Counted from the first letter of the stretch, positions 24,001 to 35,165 are shown. The stretch is 64,000 nucleotides of DNA from Protopterus annectens (GCF_019279795.1 NC_056730.1:614517890-614581889), one strand, 5' to 3'. The notes: generated from the sequence alone by a model not told the origin. Numbers and translations: made by a program.

Positions 24001-24903
24001 ATCAATGAACTCCACACAGCAATCCCCCAAGCCACCTGCATACAATACGCAGATGATTCTACGCTAGTATGCACAGCAAACTCCCCCTCAGAACTACATT
24101 CTCTAACCAGAAAGTATTTAACATAGTAGAAACATGGTTTACAAATAGATGCCTCCTTCTCAATGCTAAAAAAACTAAGCTCCTTCTCTTTACACCCACA
24201 AACAAATCCGCCCACATAAACTCCTCTGTTATTTCCAATAATGGTACTATTATACTCCCTGACACAACCACTAAACTGCTAGGAATAACTATTGACAATA
24301 ACCTGACTTTTGATTGCCACATAAATAATACTATTAAAACTGTCAACAGAAAAATAGGCTCCTTATATAAGATTAAACCTTTCCTAACTCCTATAGCCAG
24401 AACAACAATTGCTCACTCACACTTAATCTCTTCACTTCTGTACGCTTCACCCATATATACTAACCTAAAGAAAAATAACATTACCAAACTAGCAAATTCC
24501 TATAATTCCATTGACAGATTTGCCACTGGCTACCCCTTTAGAACTCACCACTGTCTGAATCTAAGGCAACTAGGCTGGCTTGAACTTCAAAACCAACTGA
24601 TACTACCCCAACTCACCATTGCCCACAAGATTTTCTACCAACCCAACAGTACTCCTATTCTTTCCAATCTCATCCAGCCTTACAAAAATCTAAATTCCTT
24701 GCGCTCCTCTAACAAACTGCTTGCTTGTTTAGGCAAGTCAAATAACCTGGCTGGAGACTCTCTTTTTTGTAACACAGTGGGAAAACACTGGAACCTCCTG
24801 CCCAATGAAGTAACATTACTTTCATCCTTGCCTCTCTTTAAATATAACCTCAAAAAACACCTCCAAAGAAAATGGTTATGCCCCTGCAACAAGCCTGACT
24901 AAC
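21038..24903 (+). mobile_element. Most complete L2-like LINE (copy A5)
   Basis: A C/T-rich leader (21.04-21.69 kb) is followed by a nearly complete ORF2. The protein is homologous to copies A2 and A4, but no matching 3' tail with (TAAA)n appears after 24.9 kb, so either the 3' UTR is different or the end is lost. The 5' limit is uncertain because no second 5' end exists in the window for comparison. Confidence 0.75.
21696..24902 (+). pseudogene. L2-like ORF2 (2A-like motif, APE endonuclease, RT), two frameshifts
   Basis: The start ATG at 21,696 has a purine at -3 and G at +4. Residues 1-28 are strongly hydrophobic and signal-like. Residues 105-114 read DGDIHPNPGP, a 2A-like ending. The endonuclease follows: LLIGHLNIRSLNNK, LTETWL, GGGLAVIFKD, GDFNTDW (about residue 267) and VSDHMLT. 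The first frame ends at 23,195; coding continues in another frame with IIPLHKGG, NYRPIALLSPLAK, QHGFRPSHSTTTALL, FIDLSKAFDMVNH, GVPQGSILGPLLFSLFI and Y-A-D-D (24,046-24,057). A second shift near 24.1 kb leads to the C-terminal part (24,069-24,902). Total about 1,070 codons. Only two frameshifts suggests a fairly young copy. Confidence 0.9.
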
Positions 24904-24908
24904 CATTT

Positions 24909-24946
24909 CCCTTTACTAAGTATAGCTCCCTTTACTAAGTATAGCT
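24909..24946 (+). repeat. Two-copy 19-bp tandem repeat
   Basis: CCCTTTACTAAGTATAGCT occurs twice head-to-tail just after the L2-like stop codon. Confidence 0.95.
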
Positions 24947-25329
24947 CCCTAAATCAAGAATTCCTACTATTCTCGCTTAAATTACAAACACTCCTAATAC
25001 ATTTGTTACATACTAATTCCTGGTAAGATAGACTAACAGATACTCCAAAATTTATATGCCATTAAACTCTCTCTAGTAGATTAATTTCTCTTAATTAACT
25101 AACTTCTTTTTCTATCTTATTAATACTGGTTGTTCAGCTTACTTTCTATCTCTAAGCACAAGTCCTTCTTGTATTTTTATTAAAACCTTTTCTGTCAATT
25201 TCTACTTTTAATTCTTTAAATTTTTAATTTTTAATTCCCATTTGCTCACTCAAAAAAAAAATGTTCTTCTTTTATCTGCTTTTACTGTATTTGTGATTCT
25301 TCCTACTTTATTTTGCTTTTGCATCATCT

Positions 25330-26234
25330 TAAAAGTACTCAATTGTATTTATTACTGCTTGGTGTAACTCATTCTAAGCCTTTTAGTTTAAGCACTTGGG
25401 CCTCAGACCAGTTGTTTTACATTAAGAAGGTTTGTGGTCTGTACTGTAGTGGCAGAACAGGTAGCTTACATCCTTCTAAGTTGGGAACTGCTGATTGAGG
25501 GCTCAGTGTCTGTTATTCTAAAAGTGTATTAGTTCTGGTTTAAGCACTTGGGCTTCAGGACAGTTATTTTACATTAAGAGTGTTCATGGTCTGCACTCTT
25601 GTGGGAGGAGAGGCTGGACTCTGCCCTTCTGAGCTGGAAATTTCTGGTTAAAGGCTTATAGTGCCTGCATATTTGAACTGCTTCTTACTGAAATTGGTAC
25701 ACCTTGTTTGCTGTAGCATAGACTAGATCCAGACCTGCTGAATCTAGCTTTGTTTGTATAACTTGAGCACTAATCCAGGCATTCTTTAAAGTATTCAATT
25801 GTATTTATTACTGCTTGGTAGTAACTTGATTAAAGTGTAGCTATCATTCTAAGTCTTCTGGATTAAGCACATGGGCTTCAGACCAGTTGTTTTACATTAG
25901 GAAGGTTTGTGGCCTGCACTGTGATGGCAGGACAGGTAGCTTACACCCTTCTGAGTTGGGAACTGCTGATTGAGGGTTCAGTGTCTGTTATTCTAAAAGT
26001 GTATTAGTTCTGGTTTAAGCACTTGGGCTTCAGGACAGTTATTTTATATTAAGAAGGTTCGTGGTCTGCACTCTTGTGGGAGGAGAGGCTGGACTCTGCC
26101 CTTCTGAGCTGGGAATTTCTGGTTAAAGGCTTATAGTGCCTGCATATTTGAACTGTTTCTTACTGAAATTGGTACACCTTGTTTGCTGTAGCATAGACTA
26201 GATCCAGGCATGCTGAATCTAGCTTTGTTTGTAT
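25330..26234 (+). repeat. Tandem array 1: two units of about 467 bp
   Basis: Unit starts at 25,330 and 25,797 share a TTCAATTGTATTTATTACTG-like opening (first unit ACTCAATTG). Each unit contains a diverged internal duplication of about 165 bp beginning GTTTAAGCAC(T/A)(T)GGGC and ending with a TGATTGAGGG- or GGTTAAAGGC-type block. No coding sequence. It leads directly into array 2. Confidence 0.9.
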
Positions 26235-26250
26235 GCTTGTTGTTTGTTTG

Positions 26251-28059
26251 CTTGTTATTTCCCTGAAATGCTAATTCCACCTAAAACATGGCTTTTCAGC
26301 ACTTCTGTGGATCCCTAGTGATATCTGCATTGCTTACTGTACTTATTTCCTTGTTTCACTTGAAAAAAAGTTACTGTTTGTCGTTTTTGCATTTAAGTTA
26401 CCTGTAACACAGTCGCAGACTACATACTCAAGTGCGCTAGCCTCCTCTGTGTATTTAAAGTAATTTAAGCTCTGCATTTCTGTTTCTAAAAAAAATAAAT
26501 AAATAAAAAAACAGAAAAAAAATTCCTTGTTTTCCCGCCTTTCTGAACTAGTCTAGTCCAGTTTTCAGGATTTGCTGAATCCAGGACTGAAGTAAAGGTT
26601 CCTGTGTTGCCCATATCATACTTGGATAGTTAGGTGGCTTCCTTGTTCACTGTGAGAGAGGGAACTCTGAGCAGCCTATCTGTCCCTGTAGGAATGGTCC
26701 CAGCCCAGCAACTTGTAGTTCATTGGCCATTTTTGGCTAATTTCTATCCTTTTTGATCTCCCGAGTATAAAAACCACTTAGCAAGGTTTTGCGCTTGTAT
26801 ATAACTCATCAGGCTCCTCGTGGTGCCCTGCAGGGTCCTACAAGTGGTCGAGAGACAAAAGAGAGACTTTGGACTTGATTAAATATTGTTTTTGCTTGTT
26901 GTTTCCCTGAAATGCTAATTCTGCCTAAAATGTGGCTTTTCAGCGCTTCTGTGGATCCCTAGTGATATCTGCATTGCTTACTGTACTTATTTCTTTGTTG
27001 CACTTGAAAAAAAGTTACTGTTTGTCGTTTTTGCATTTAAGTTACCGGTAACACAGTCGCAGGCTACACACACAAGTGCGCTAGCCTCCTTTGTGTATTT
27101 AAAGTAATTTAAGCTCTGAATTTCTGTTTCTGAAAAAAAAAAACACAAAAAAAAATTCCTTGTTTTCCCACCTTTCTGAACTAGTCTAGTCCAGTTTTCA
27201 GGCTTTGCTGAATCCAGGACTCTGTGGTAAAGGTTCCTGTGTTGCCCATATCATACTTGGATAGTTAGGTGGCTTCCTTGTTCACTGTGAGAGAGGGAAC
27301 TCTGAGCAGCCTATCTGTCCCTGTAGGAGTGGTCCCAGCCCAGCAACTTGTAGCTCATTGGCCATTTTGGGCTAATTTCTATCCTTTTTGATCTCCCTGG
27401 TATAAAAACTGCTTAGTGCAGTTTTGTGCTTGTATACAGCTCAGCAAGCTCCTTGTGGTGCCCTGCAGAGTCCTACAAGTGGCCGAGAGACAAAAGAGAG
27501 ACTTTGGACTTGATTAAGTATTGTTTTTGCTTGTTGTTTCCCTGAAATGCTAATCCCACCTAAAATGTGGCTTTTCAGTGCTTCTGTGGATCCCTAGTGA
27601 TATCTGCATTGCTTACTGTACTTATTTCTTTGTTGCACTTGAAAAAAGTTACTGTTTGTTGTTTTTGCATTTAAGTTACCTGTAACACAGTTGCAGGCTA
27701 AACACTTAAGGGTGCTAGCCTCCTCTGTGTATTTTAAGTGATTTAAGCTCTGCATTTCTGTTGTTTCTGAAAAAAAAACACAAAAAAATTCCTTGTTTTC
27801 CTGCCTTTCTGAACTAGTCTAGTCCAGTTTTCAGGCTTTGCTGAATCCAGGACTGTGGTAAAGGTTCCTGTGTTGCCCATATCATACTTGGATAATTAGG
27901 TGGCTTCCTTGTTCACTGTGAGAGAGGGAACTCTGAGCAGCCTATCTGTCCCTGTAGGAGTGGTCCCAGCCCAGCAACTTGTAGCTCATTGGCCATTTTC
28001 GGCTAATTTCTATCCTTTTTGATCTCCCTGGTATAAAAACCACTTAGCACGGTTTTGTG
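26251..28059 (+). repeat. Tandem array 2: about 2.8 units of 644 bp, each with a TATA box
   Basis: Units start at 26,251, 26,895 and 27,540 (periods 644 and 645) with CTTGTT(A/G)TTTCCCTGAAATG. Each contains an A-rich stretch, a CTAGTCTAGTCCAG block, GTGAGAGAGGGAACTCTGAG, and near its end TATAAAAA (26,766; 27,401; 28,032). In the first two units the TATA box is followed by about 120 bp more, ending GACTTTGGACTTGATTAA. The third unit stops about 20 bp after TATA, where the CR1 leader begins. This layout suggests promoter monomers of the CR1, an inference not yet supported by a second copy. Confidence 0.85.
28032..28039 (+). promoter_or_regulatory. TATA-like box upstream of CR1 ORF1
   Basis: TATAAAAA lies 268 bp before the ORF1 start. 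Equivalent boxes sit at 26,766-26,773 and 27,401-27,408 in the upstream units. A start site about 25-30 bp downstream would fall at the point where the tandem unit ends and CR1 leader sequence begins. Confidence 0.45.
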
Positions 28060-28299
28060 TGGCACTGTTTAGCTGCGGTTAAACTATTCCAGGATCCAGG
28101 AAGTCTGCACTTCAGTTTTTCCCTTGAAACTTGAAACATTTCAACACAGCACTAGAAATAAGGCAATTCAAGACCGGCACTTACTAAAACTCACTAAAAC
28201 TAGCACTAGCTTACAGCTTGCACTTCAGCCCTATACTCAGGAAGTATAAGGCTCTTTACTCATCCAATCAGCAATACAGCCCCAACCATCTATTCAGGC

Positions 28300-29230
28300 G
28301 TGTTCAAGGGACAGCTTCAGGTGTGCTCTCCGGTCCAGCTGGTGAATCTGGGCATCCTGAGGCAATGTTACAACTGCCTCATGTACACAGACAACCCCCT
28401 CCTCCTCCCAACCTACACAAACATATGTGAGAGATGCAGCTACACAGCCAAACTGGAGGCTAAGCTCTCTCAACCCACGACTGGATCAACCAGTCACAAG
28501 GAGAAGGGCAACACTAGCACCACATTACCAGACTCACATAGACCAGCCATAGCTGCACCCAAAAACAACTCCCAGAAACACGCAAAAACATACTTGGAGG
28601 CTCTAATTAAGAACCTGCCTAAAGAACAGAGACCTCTTAAGCATACACCCAAGCAACCCCCACCCCACAACAGAAACCAGGTAACACATACGTTACAATG
28701 TCAGTGTGCCAAGCAAAAACAGCCCCCTAAGGCTAAATAACACACCAAACACACTAGTAATCGGTGATTCTATCATCAGGCACACAGACGTCCCACTCAC
28801 TAGACTGAACAAGGAGAAGGTTACCGTAAGCTGCCTGTCAGGTGCCAGAATCCGCCACATAACACATGCACTCAGGTCACTCCACAACAAGTACAAATAT
28901 GACTCTGTCATTGTACATGTTGGTGTAAATGACCTGAGACGTACCTCCCTGGACTACATGAAAAGAGACATGGAGGAGCTCTCTGACCATGTAGCCCAGG
29001 CTGGTATGACTCTGACTCTGAGTAGCATCCTGCCCTCACCCAAAATGATGCCAGCATATGAAGAAAAAATGATCAGTTTCAACAATTGGTTAAACTATGG
29101 TGTCATTCAAAGGGGATCCAGTACTTGTCAGCCTGGGACAACATGCTTGACAAGCCACGTTGCTTCACCAGAGACGGCTTGCACCTGTTCCCCTGGACTT
29201 TCGAATACTGGCCAATACTCTTGCCACGCC
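28300..29230 (+). pseudogene. CR1 ORF1: zinc finger and SGNH esterase, broken
   Basis: Read from GTG at 28,300; copy B1 has ATG at the same place, so the initiator has mutated here. Cys23-x2-Cys26 and Cys43-x2-Cys46 form a putative zinc finger, and a Pro/Lys/Gln-rich linker follows. A frameshift near 28,710-28,740 moves to the next frame, where the esterase starts: LVIGDSIIR (Ser nucleophile, about 28,763), VHVGVNDLR (about 28,917), then a second frameshift near 29,097. After it the RDGLH motif (about 29,170) is in a different frame from the esterase body. Esterase-bearing ORF1 is a known CR1 hallmark. Confidence 0.8.
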
Positions 29231-29289
29231 AATACTGCCTTTTTTAGGCAAGGCTCAAAAGACAAACCTGCCTCCATAAACAACAATAA

Positions 29290-32118
29290 TAAACAAAAAC
29301 TGAGGGGAATGCTGCTCAACGCCAGAAGTCTAAACCTTAAAATGCACGCACTCAAGGCTCTCCTTAGTATGGAAGAAATCGACGTATGTGCACTGACAGA
29401 AACCTGGTTTAAGGCTCCAGAGAGCACCCCAGCAATACCAGGCTATAACTCTTACCATACCTTTAGGTCCCAAAACCAGGACCGGAACACAAAAGGAGGG
29501 GGTGTGTCCATATTCATCAAGGACACCCACACCTCCAGGTTAGTAGCACAGCACGCGGAATCTGAGACCATCCAAGTGCAATTGACAGCGGGTAAATTGA
29601 CTGTTCAATTTATAGCTTGCTACAGATCTCCCACCTTGTCTCAGGACCCTCATGCAGCATTCCTGAGAACATTAGAAAGTATGAAGATTCTACCCAACAC
29701 CATGCTACTGGGTGACTTCAACTATCCAAACATTGACTGGGAAAACTACTCAAGCTCAAACGCCCTAGCCCAATGCTTCCTTGAGTTTATAAACTCAAAC
29801 GCCCTTGAACAGCTGGTCACCACTCCCACAAGAGGTGACAACATACTGGACCTGGTCATCACCAACATGGGGAACCTATGTTCCACACCTGAGGTAAACT
29901 CGTCATTGGTAAGATCAGATCACAAACTAATCACACTGGACATCCACATCCTGACCCCCCCAGTCAAGGAAATAAAGGTAAAAAACTTCTCTAAAGCCAA
30001 CTTCACACTCCTCAAGACCAAGGTGGGAAGTTTCAAAGCTCCCAATCAAATGGAAAATGATGACCCATCGGCAGAATCCTTTACAAGTACATTCTATGAA
30101 CACCTTCAAGAATGCATGGACCGAGCCATCCCAAGTAAAACCAAGACCAACTCCTCAAAAAAGAGGAAGCCAGTCTGGTGGACCCTGGCCATAAATAAAC
30201 TTTACAACAGAAGGAGGAAACTCCTGCAAGATAGAACAAAATCCCAAAATAAGAAGGCATCTCTGATTAACATCAGTAAAAAACTGTGCTCCCTCATTAA
30301 ATCATCCAAGGCCAACTTCAAAAGAAAAATAGCCAATGACTCTAAGGATAACCACAAGGCCTTCTTTAACTATGTCAAGAGTCTAGGGGCAAACTCTCAG
30401 ATATGCTCCGAGCTGGTGCATAATGGCAATAAATACACTGAACCAACCGACATTGCCAACATCCTGGCTGACAAGTTCAGTGCAAACGTCACCCCCCCCT
30501 CTCCACCAAAGGGGCTAGCACCCATCCCAGAAGAATGTGGCGCTCCAGATATCTCAGACACATAAGTAAAGACAGCCCTTGCAAAGGCTAAAAACACAGC
30601 ATCAGTGGGACCAGATGCTATCCCAGGTTGTGTCTTACATGAGCTTCAAAATGAACTAACCCCCCATCTCAAATCACTATTCAAACTCTGCTTCTCTACA
30701 GGCTATGTACCCAAAGAATGGCGTACAGCAACAGTCGTACCACTTCACAAAGGTGGTGCCACAACTGACCCTGGGAACTATCACCCTATAAGCTTGACTA
30801 GCTTGGTCTGCAAAGCCATGGAATGCAATATCATGGAGCTCATTAACAGGGACATTGGGAACCTCCAGACACTGGACCCCACCCAGTTCAGCTTTGTTAA
30901 AGGCAAATCTTGCCTCCTGAACTTGGTCGACTTCTTCGAAACAGTCACCAAGGCCATAGATGAAGGGAAGGTGGTCCACACAGCATATCTGGACCTCACT
31001 AAGGCATTCAACACCATCCCACACTCAGGAATCATAGACAAACTCACCAGTTTAAATATCAACCCCCATGTCACGAGATGGGTTGCCAATTGGCTCTCAG
31101 ACAGAACCCACACGATAAGAGTGGTAGGCGCCATGTCTGACTCTAAACCAGTCACAAGTGGAGTCCAACAGGGCTCAGTCCTGGGACCCCTCCTGTTCGG
31201 TATATATTTCTCCGAAGTACAGGCAAAGCCAGAGGGACTGTGGCTAACCAAGGTCGCAGATGACTGTAAATTGGGTGCAATAATTGACTCTCCAGCTGAC
31301 ACAGACATTCTGCAAAAGGGTCTCACAGAGACAAACACCTGGTGTCAAAGTCACGGCCTCAAGCTAAATGCCAAAAAATGTATAGTAATCCCATTTGGGA
31401 AAAACAAAGTACCTACAAACTACCACATAGATGGGAATCCACTAAGTACAGAAGAAGTAATTAGGGACCTGGGTACCCAAGTAGATAGCATGCTCTCCTT
31501 TGATAACCACATCACCAAAACGGTCAGGAAATCCTTCTGTGTGGCACACCTGATCACAAAGGGTTTCTCATCAGATCCAAGGAGGTGATTGTGCCCCTTT
31601 ACTCCTCACTCATTAGGCCCATAATAGAGTACAATGCCCCATTTGGGATGTACCTCACTAGACACCTGCAACAACTAGAAAGACCACAGAAGTACCTCAC
31701 TAAGAGGATTAAGGGCCTTAAACAATTACCCTATGAAGCACTACTAAAAAAGCTCCAGCTCTTCTCAGTCGCTTACCATTTGCTCAGAGGTGACCTATGC
31801 CTGACCTATAGGGCCATGTCAAACCCTGAACTAATGGACATGCTTCACCTCAAAAAAACGAGATCTGTCAGAACCACTTATTCTAGCGACTTGAACCTAT
31901 GTACAACAATAAACAGGACATGCTGGAGGGATAAATTCCTGTCCCAGCGACTCCCCTCACTCTGGAATAGAATCCCAATGCATATTCGACAGAGCTCCTC
32001 TCTGACCCTCTTCAAGAGAAATCTTGATGAGTGGATGGGTAATCGTAAGTTCTACCCTGGGATCACTTCAGGAGCCCTGTTGACAGAGACCCAGGTTACT
32101 AATCTAATGGGGAGATGA
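29290..32118 (+). pseudogene. CR1 ORF2: APE endonuclease and reverse transcriptase, broken
   Basis: Endonuclease: RGMLLNARS, LTETWFK, GGGVSIFIKD, IACYRSP, LLGDFNYPNIDW, ILDLVITN and VRSDHKLITLD (29.3-29.95 kb). A TAA at 30,563-30,565 replaces the Gln codon seen in the 38.7 kb copy (DAQVKTAL). RT: VVPLHKGGA, NYHPISLTSL, YLDLTKAFNTIP, TSGVQQGSVLGPLLF, and the catalytic V-A-D-D (about 31,253) with both Asp retained. A frameshift near 31,585 precedes the C-terminal region (IVPLYSSLIRPIIEYNAPFG), which ends at TGA 32,116-32,118. Because of the upstream frameshifts, ORF1 esterase sequence runs open into ORF2 from 28,706. Confidence 0.9.
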
Positions 32119-32136
32119 AAGCCATCACTCTGTGGC

Positions 32137-32148
32137 TAGGCTTATAAA
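32137..32148 (+). repeat. Left 12-bp target-site duplication of P2
   Basis: TAGGCTTATAAA; the identical partner is at 35,154-35,165. In other CR1 copies the site is single (GGCTTATAAATGCCC). Confidence 0.9.
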
Positions 32149-32159
32149 CATCTCTTAAA

Positions 32160-34915
32160 TTTGTTGAAATTCTGGCTAACCATCACAACAGGATTATTGA
32201 ACAAAAAATAGCATCCATTACTTTACTTAGTGATAGAGTTAAACGATTTGAGGGACAGATTTCATATACCAATAGCATTAAAAATCTAAGCAAAGAATTG
32301 TTAATTTTAGAAACTCAGTTAAAAGAAAGGAAGAGGAAGAAGTTTCAAAGAGACTTAGATGATTACACTAAAGGTGATCCCTTTAATTTTGAAAATAAAG
32401 CAAAACATGTCCGATTCAGTTCACAAAATCGGACAACTCCTAAAAGAAAACGCACTAAATCTATTTTAAAAAGGGTGCACCTCATAACACAGACACATCA
32501 GCTGAGGACTCTTCTTCAGGCTTAGAAACTGATTCTGCGGGTGCCTTAGGCTCACCAGCATTGAATAGAAGGAATTCCCTTACAACCCCGGGTTTCCACA
32601 CAGGAGGGGGGGGGGGCAGAAAACATAAAAGCTGTAGACAATATGGAAAGTCTACTTCAGATGTTTGTGACCAAAGAACCAATGTGAATATAACAAACAT
32701 TTCATCTCATGTCCTCACCTCCCCTGAAATTGAAATTCTTAATAAAGGGTTATCATTTATTCCTGGTTTCTTTGTTTCAGAAGAAAGTTTTCTTAGCAAC
32801 ATCATTTCATATTGTAGGATTCTTAACCTTAAATTATTTTTTCAGGAACAACAGTCATCAAAGATCTCTGATGAATTCAAATATCACAAATCCTCCTTTA
32901 TGCCTCCTATGAACCAATATGTTTCAATGTTTCAACATGCAATCATCAAAGATCTTCACTTCCAATACAGGTCATTCACCCCGTTACCCAATAATATATC
33001 TAAAACATGCATGGATAATATTACCAAACTAGTGAACAATCATGAGCTGGTTATCATTGGTGCTGACAAAGGAGATTCGATAGTAGTTCAGGATCTGTCT
33101 CAATATGACAATGAAGCTTTCGGACAACTGCCCAATGTTCGATACTATACCCAACTAACTATTGATCCAGCACCTGTTTTCAAACAACAGATTGACTCCT
33201 TTCTTACATTAGCTGTTGAAGAAGGTATTATCACCAAGAACATTCAGTCCCAACTTACTATATCCAACCCTTGCCCACTGTACATATATTTTCTACCCAA
33301 AATACACAAAAACCTCCAGAATCCTCCAGGTAGACCAATTGTTTCTGGTAGGAATTCATTAACTGAACCTTTATCTCTCTTCCTAACCAAATATTTACAG
33401 CCGCTTTTAAAATGTGTTAGAGCAAGGATCAGAGACACCACAGAATTTCTTCAAATCATTTCTGAAACACAGTTAGAACCAGATTGGTTACTTTGTACAA
33501 TGGATGTCACATCACTATACACCTACATTCCCCACTGGGCTGGATTGGAGGCCTTAGAATATTGGCTGAATAAGACTGGATTATATAAACCTGGCTTCAA
33601 CACTCTTTTGTTGTGTTTGGCTGAACATGTATTGACCAAGAATGTTTTCTTTTTCAAAGGGAATTGTTATTTGCAAACTAAGGGGACAGCAATGGGAGCT
33701 TCCTTTGCTCCTATATATGCAGATTTGTTCATGGCATATTTCGAAGAACAGGTCATTTATGATACTTCGCACAATATTTATATAGAAGAAATGGACATCT
33801 GGCGTAGATATCTCGATGATTGCTGGTTGGTATGGAGGGCAGATTCTGAATATCTTTTAGAATTTACCACATACTTGAATGAAAATAAATGGGGAATTGA
33901 ATTCTTTGTCAAATATGATAAAAATAAAATGATTTTTTTGGATGTTTTGGTTTGCCGCACATCTGATCATACGTTGACTACAGAAATTCATCGCAAATTC
34001 CCTGAGAATAATTCACTCCTCCATGCCTCCAGCTTTCACCCTCCCCACATTTGCAAAAACATTCCCAAATCTCAGTTTATGCATGTCAAACGCATTTGTT
34101 CTGACAAACATACCTATACACACTTTAGGGACGATTTAGTTCTCAGATTTCATGACCGGGGTTATAAATTGGGTCAGTTATTACACACTAAACATACAGT
34201 GGACAATATGAAAAGGGATGATCTTCTTATTTATAAAAATAGGACTCAGTCAAACTCCAAACCACCCAGACTTATAACCACTTATGGATGCAATACCAAC
34301 ATATTGATCAATACTGTCCATCAAAACTGGAATTTATTAACATGTGACCCAAAACTCAATGATATAATTGGTGACAGATGCCTGTTTTCTTTCCATAAAG
34401 GCAGAAATTTATCGGCTTTTTTCAATCATTTCAAACATTTTGAAGCCAGAAGTACCAATACTACACAAACCACATTATCAGGTGATCCTTTACTGGGCTG
34501 TTTTCCTTGTGGACATTGCACACATTGTGCCAAGTTACTTAAAACAAAGAATTTTAGTAGTCAGAACACCGCTGTAGTGTACAACATAAACTTTTTTGCT
34601 GATTGTTCCTCGGACTGGGTAATATATTTGGCCAAGTGCAATTGTCCTGCATTTTATGTTGGTCAAACTTCAAGACCCTTAAAATTCAGAATATCTGAAC
34701 ATCTCAGTGATATGAAAAATAAGAGAGAAAACAATGCTCTTTATAAACATTCATTAATACACACTAATGCATGTTTTAGTTTCACCATTATAGACAAAAT
34801 AAATAGACCCAGAAATAATAAATTAGGTTGGCATAATTTACTGAATTCCATGGAGAAAAAATGGATTATTAAGCTTGGCAGTCTCTTTAAGTCAGGTCTA
34901 AATGAGCATTTGTAA
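32160..34915 (+). pseudogene. Penelope-like polyprotein (RT + GIY-YIG), one frameshift
   Basis: The most intact protein in the window. An N-terminal Lys/Arg-rich piece (32.16-32.48 kb) shifts frame near 32,475, then stays open to TAA at 34,913-34,915. RT motifs: IIGADKGDSIVV, YFLPKIHKN..PPGRPIVSG, CTMDVTSLYTYIP, LQTKGTAMGASFAP (about 33,670), RRYLDDCWLVW (catalytic YLDD, about 33,806) and FLDVLV. A Cys-rich linker GCFPCGHCTHC precedes the GIY-YIG nuclease: WVIYLAKC (34,616), FYVGQTSRPL (34,653), RISEHL. RT of this class is telomerase-like and primes at nuclease nicks. The N-terminal frameshift is the only lesion seen. Confidence 0.9.
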
Positions 34916-34964
34916 TTAATCACATGTTCCTTCCAACTATTTATAAAATGGTTCTTTTTTGTAT

Positions 34965-35025
34965 GAATCTTTTACACTGATGAAGGCTCTGAATTAAATC
35001 AGCCGAAACCGGTCTGTCATAAGAA
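34965..35025 (+). ncRNA. Hammerhead-ribozyme-like motif of P2
   Basis: CTGATGA (34,977-34,983); stem II GGCT/AGCC closed by a 12-nt loop; GAAAC (35,005-35,009); a minimal stem III with six-nt loop; and GTC (35,016-35,018) as predicted cleavage triplet. All universally conserved core bases are present. Stem I pairing is poor in the monomer. Penelope hammerheads commonly have such short stem III. Confidence 0.6.
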
Positions 35026-35153
35026 CCTATATACGTTTATTAAAGTATTCTATCTTACAATCAAGTGCCTTGTTTGCTGGTCCATGTTTTTGTTTGGATT
35101 CCTTGCTCTCCTGGGACCTTTCAGCTGCCGTACTCGCAGAGGTTACAACACTT

Positions 35154-35165
35154 TAGGCTTATAAA
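35154..35165 (+). repeat. Right 12-bp target-site duplication of P2
   Basis: Partner of 32,137-32,148; CR1 3' UTR resumes here. Confidence 0.9.

Larger units (their letters stand above)
32149..35153 (+). mobile_element. Penelope-like element P2, inserted in CR1 3' UTR
   Basis: A 3,005-bp insertion is flanked by a perfect 12-bp duplication. It carries a long RT plus GIY-YIG ORF and a 3' UTR with a hammerhead-like motif. The open frame extends to the very left edge with no start codon there, so the element is probably 5'-truncated. There is no pseudo-LTR pair, unlike P3. Confidence 0.9.

Noticed and set aside
25330-28059. Direct repeats considered as LTRs of an LTR retrotransposon
   Set aside because: Units are adjacent head-to-tail with no internal gag/pol, no clear TG..CA ends and no primer-binding site; tandem array fits better.
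28706-30565. Novel esterase-endonuclease fusion gene
   Set aside because: The fusion results from frameshifts; other copies show separate ORF1 and ORF2.
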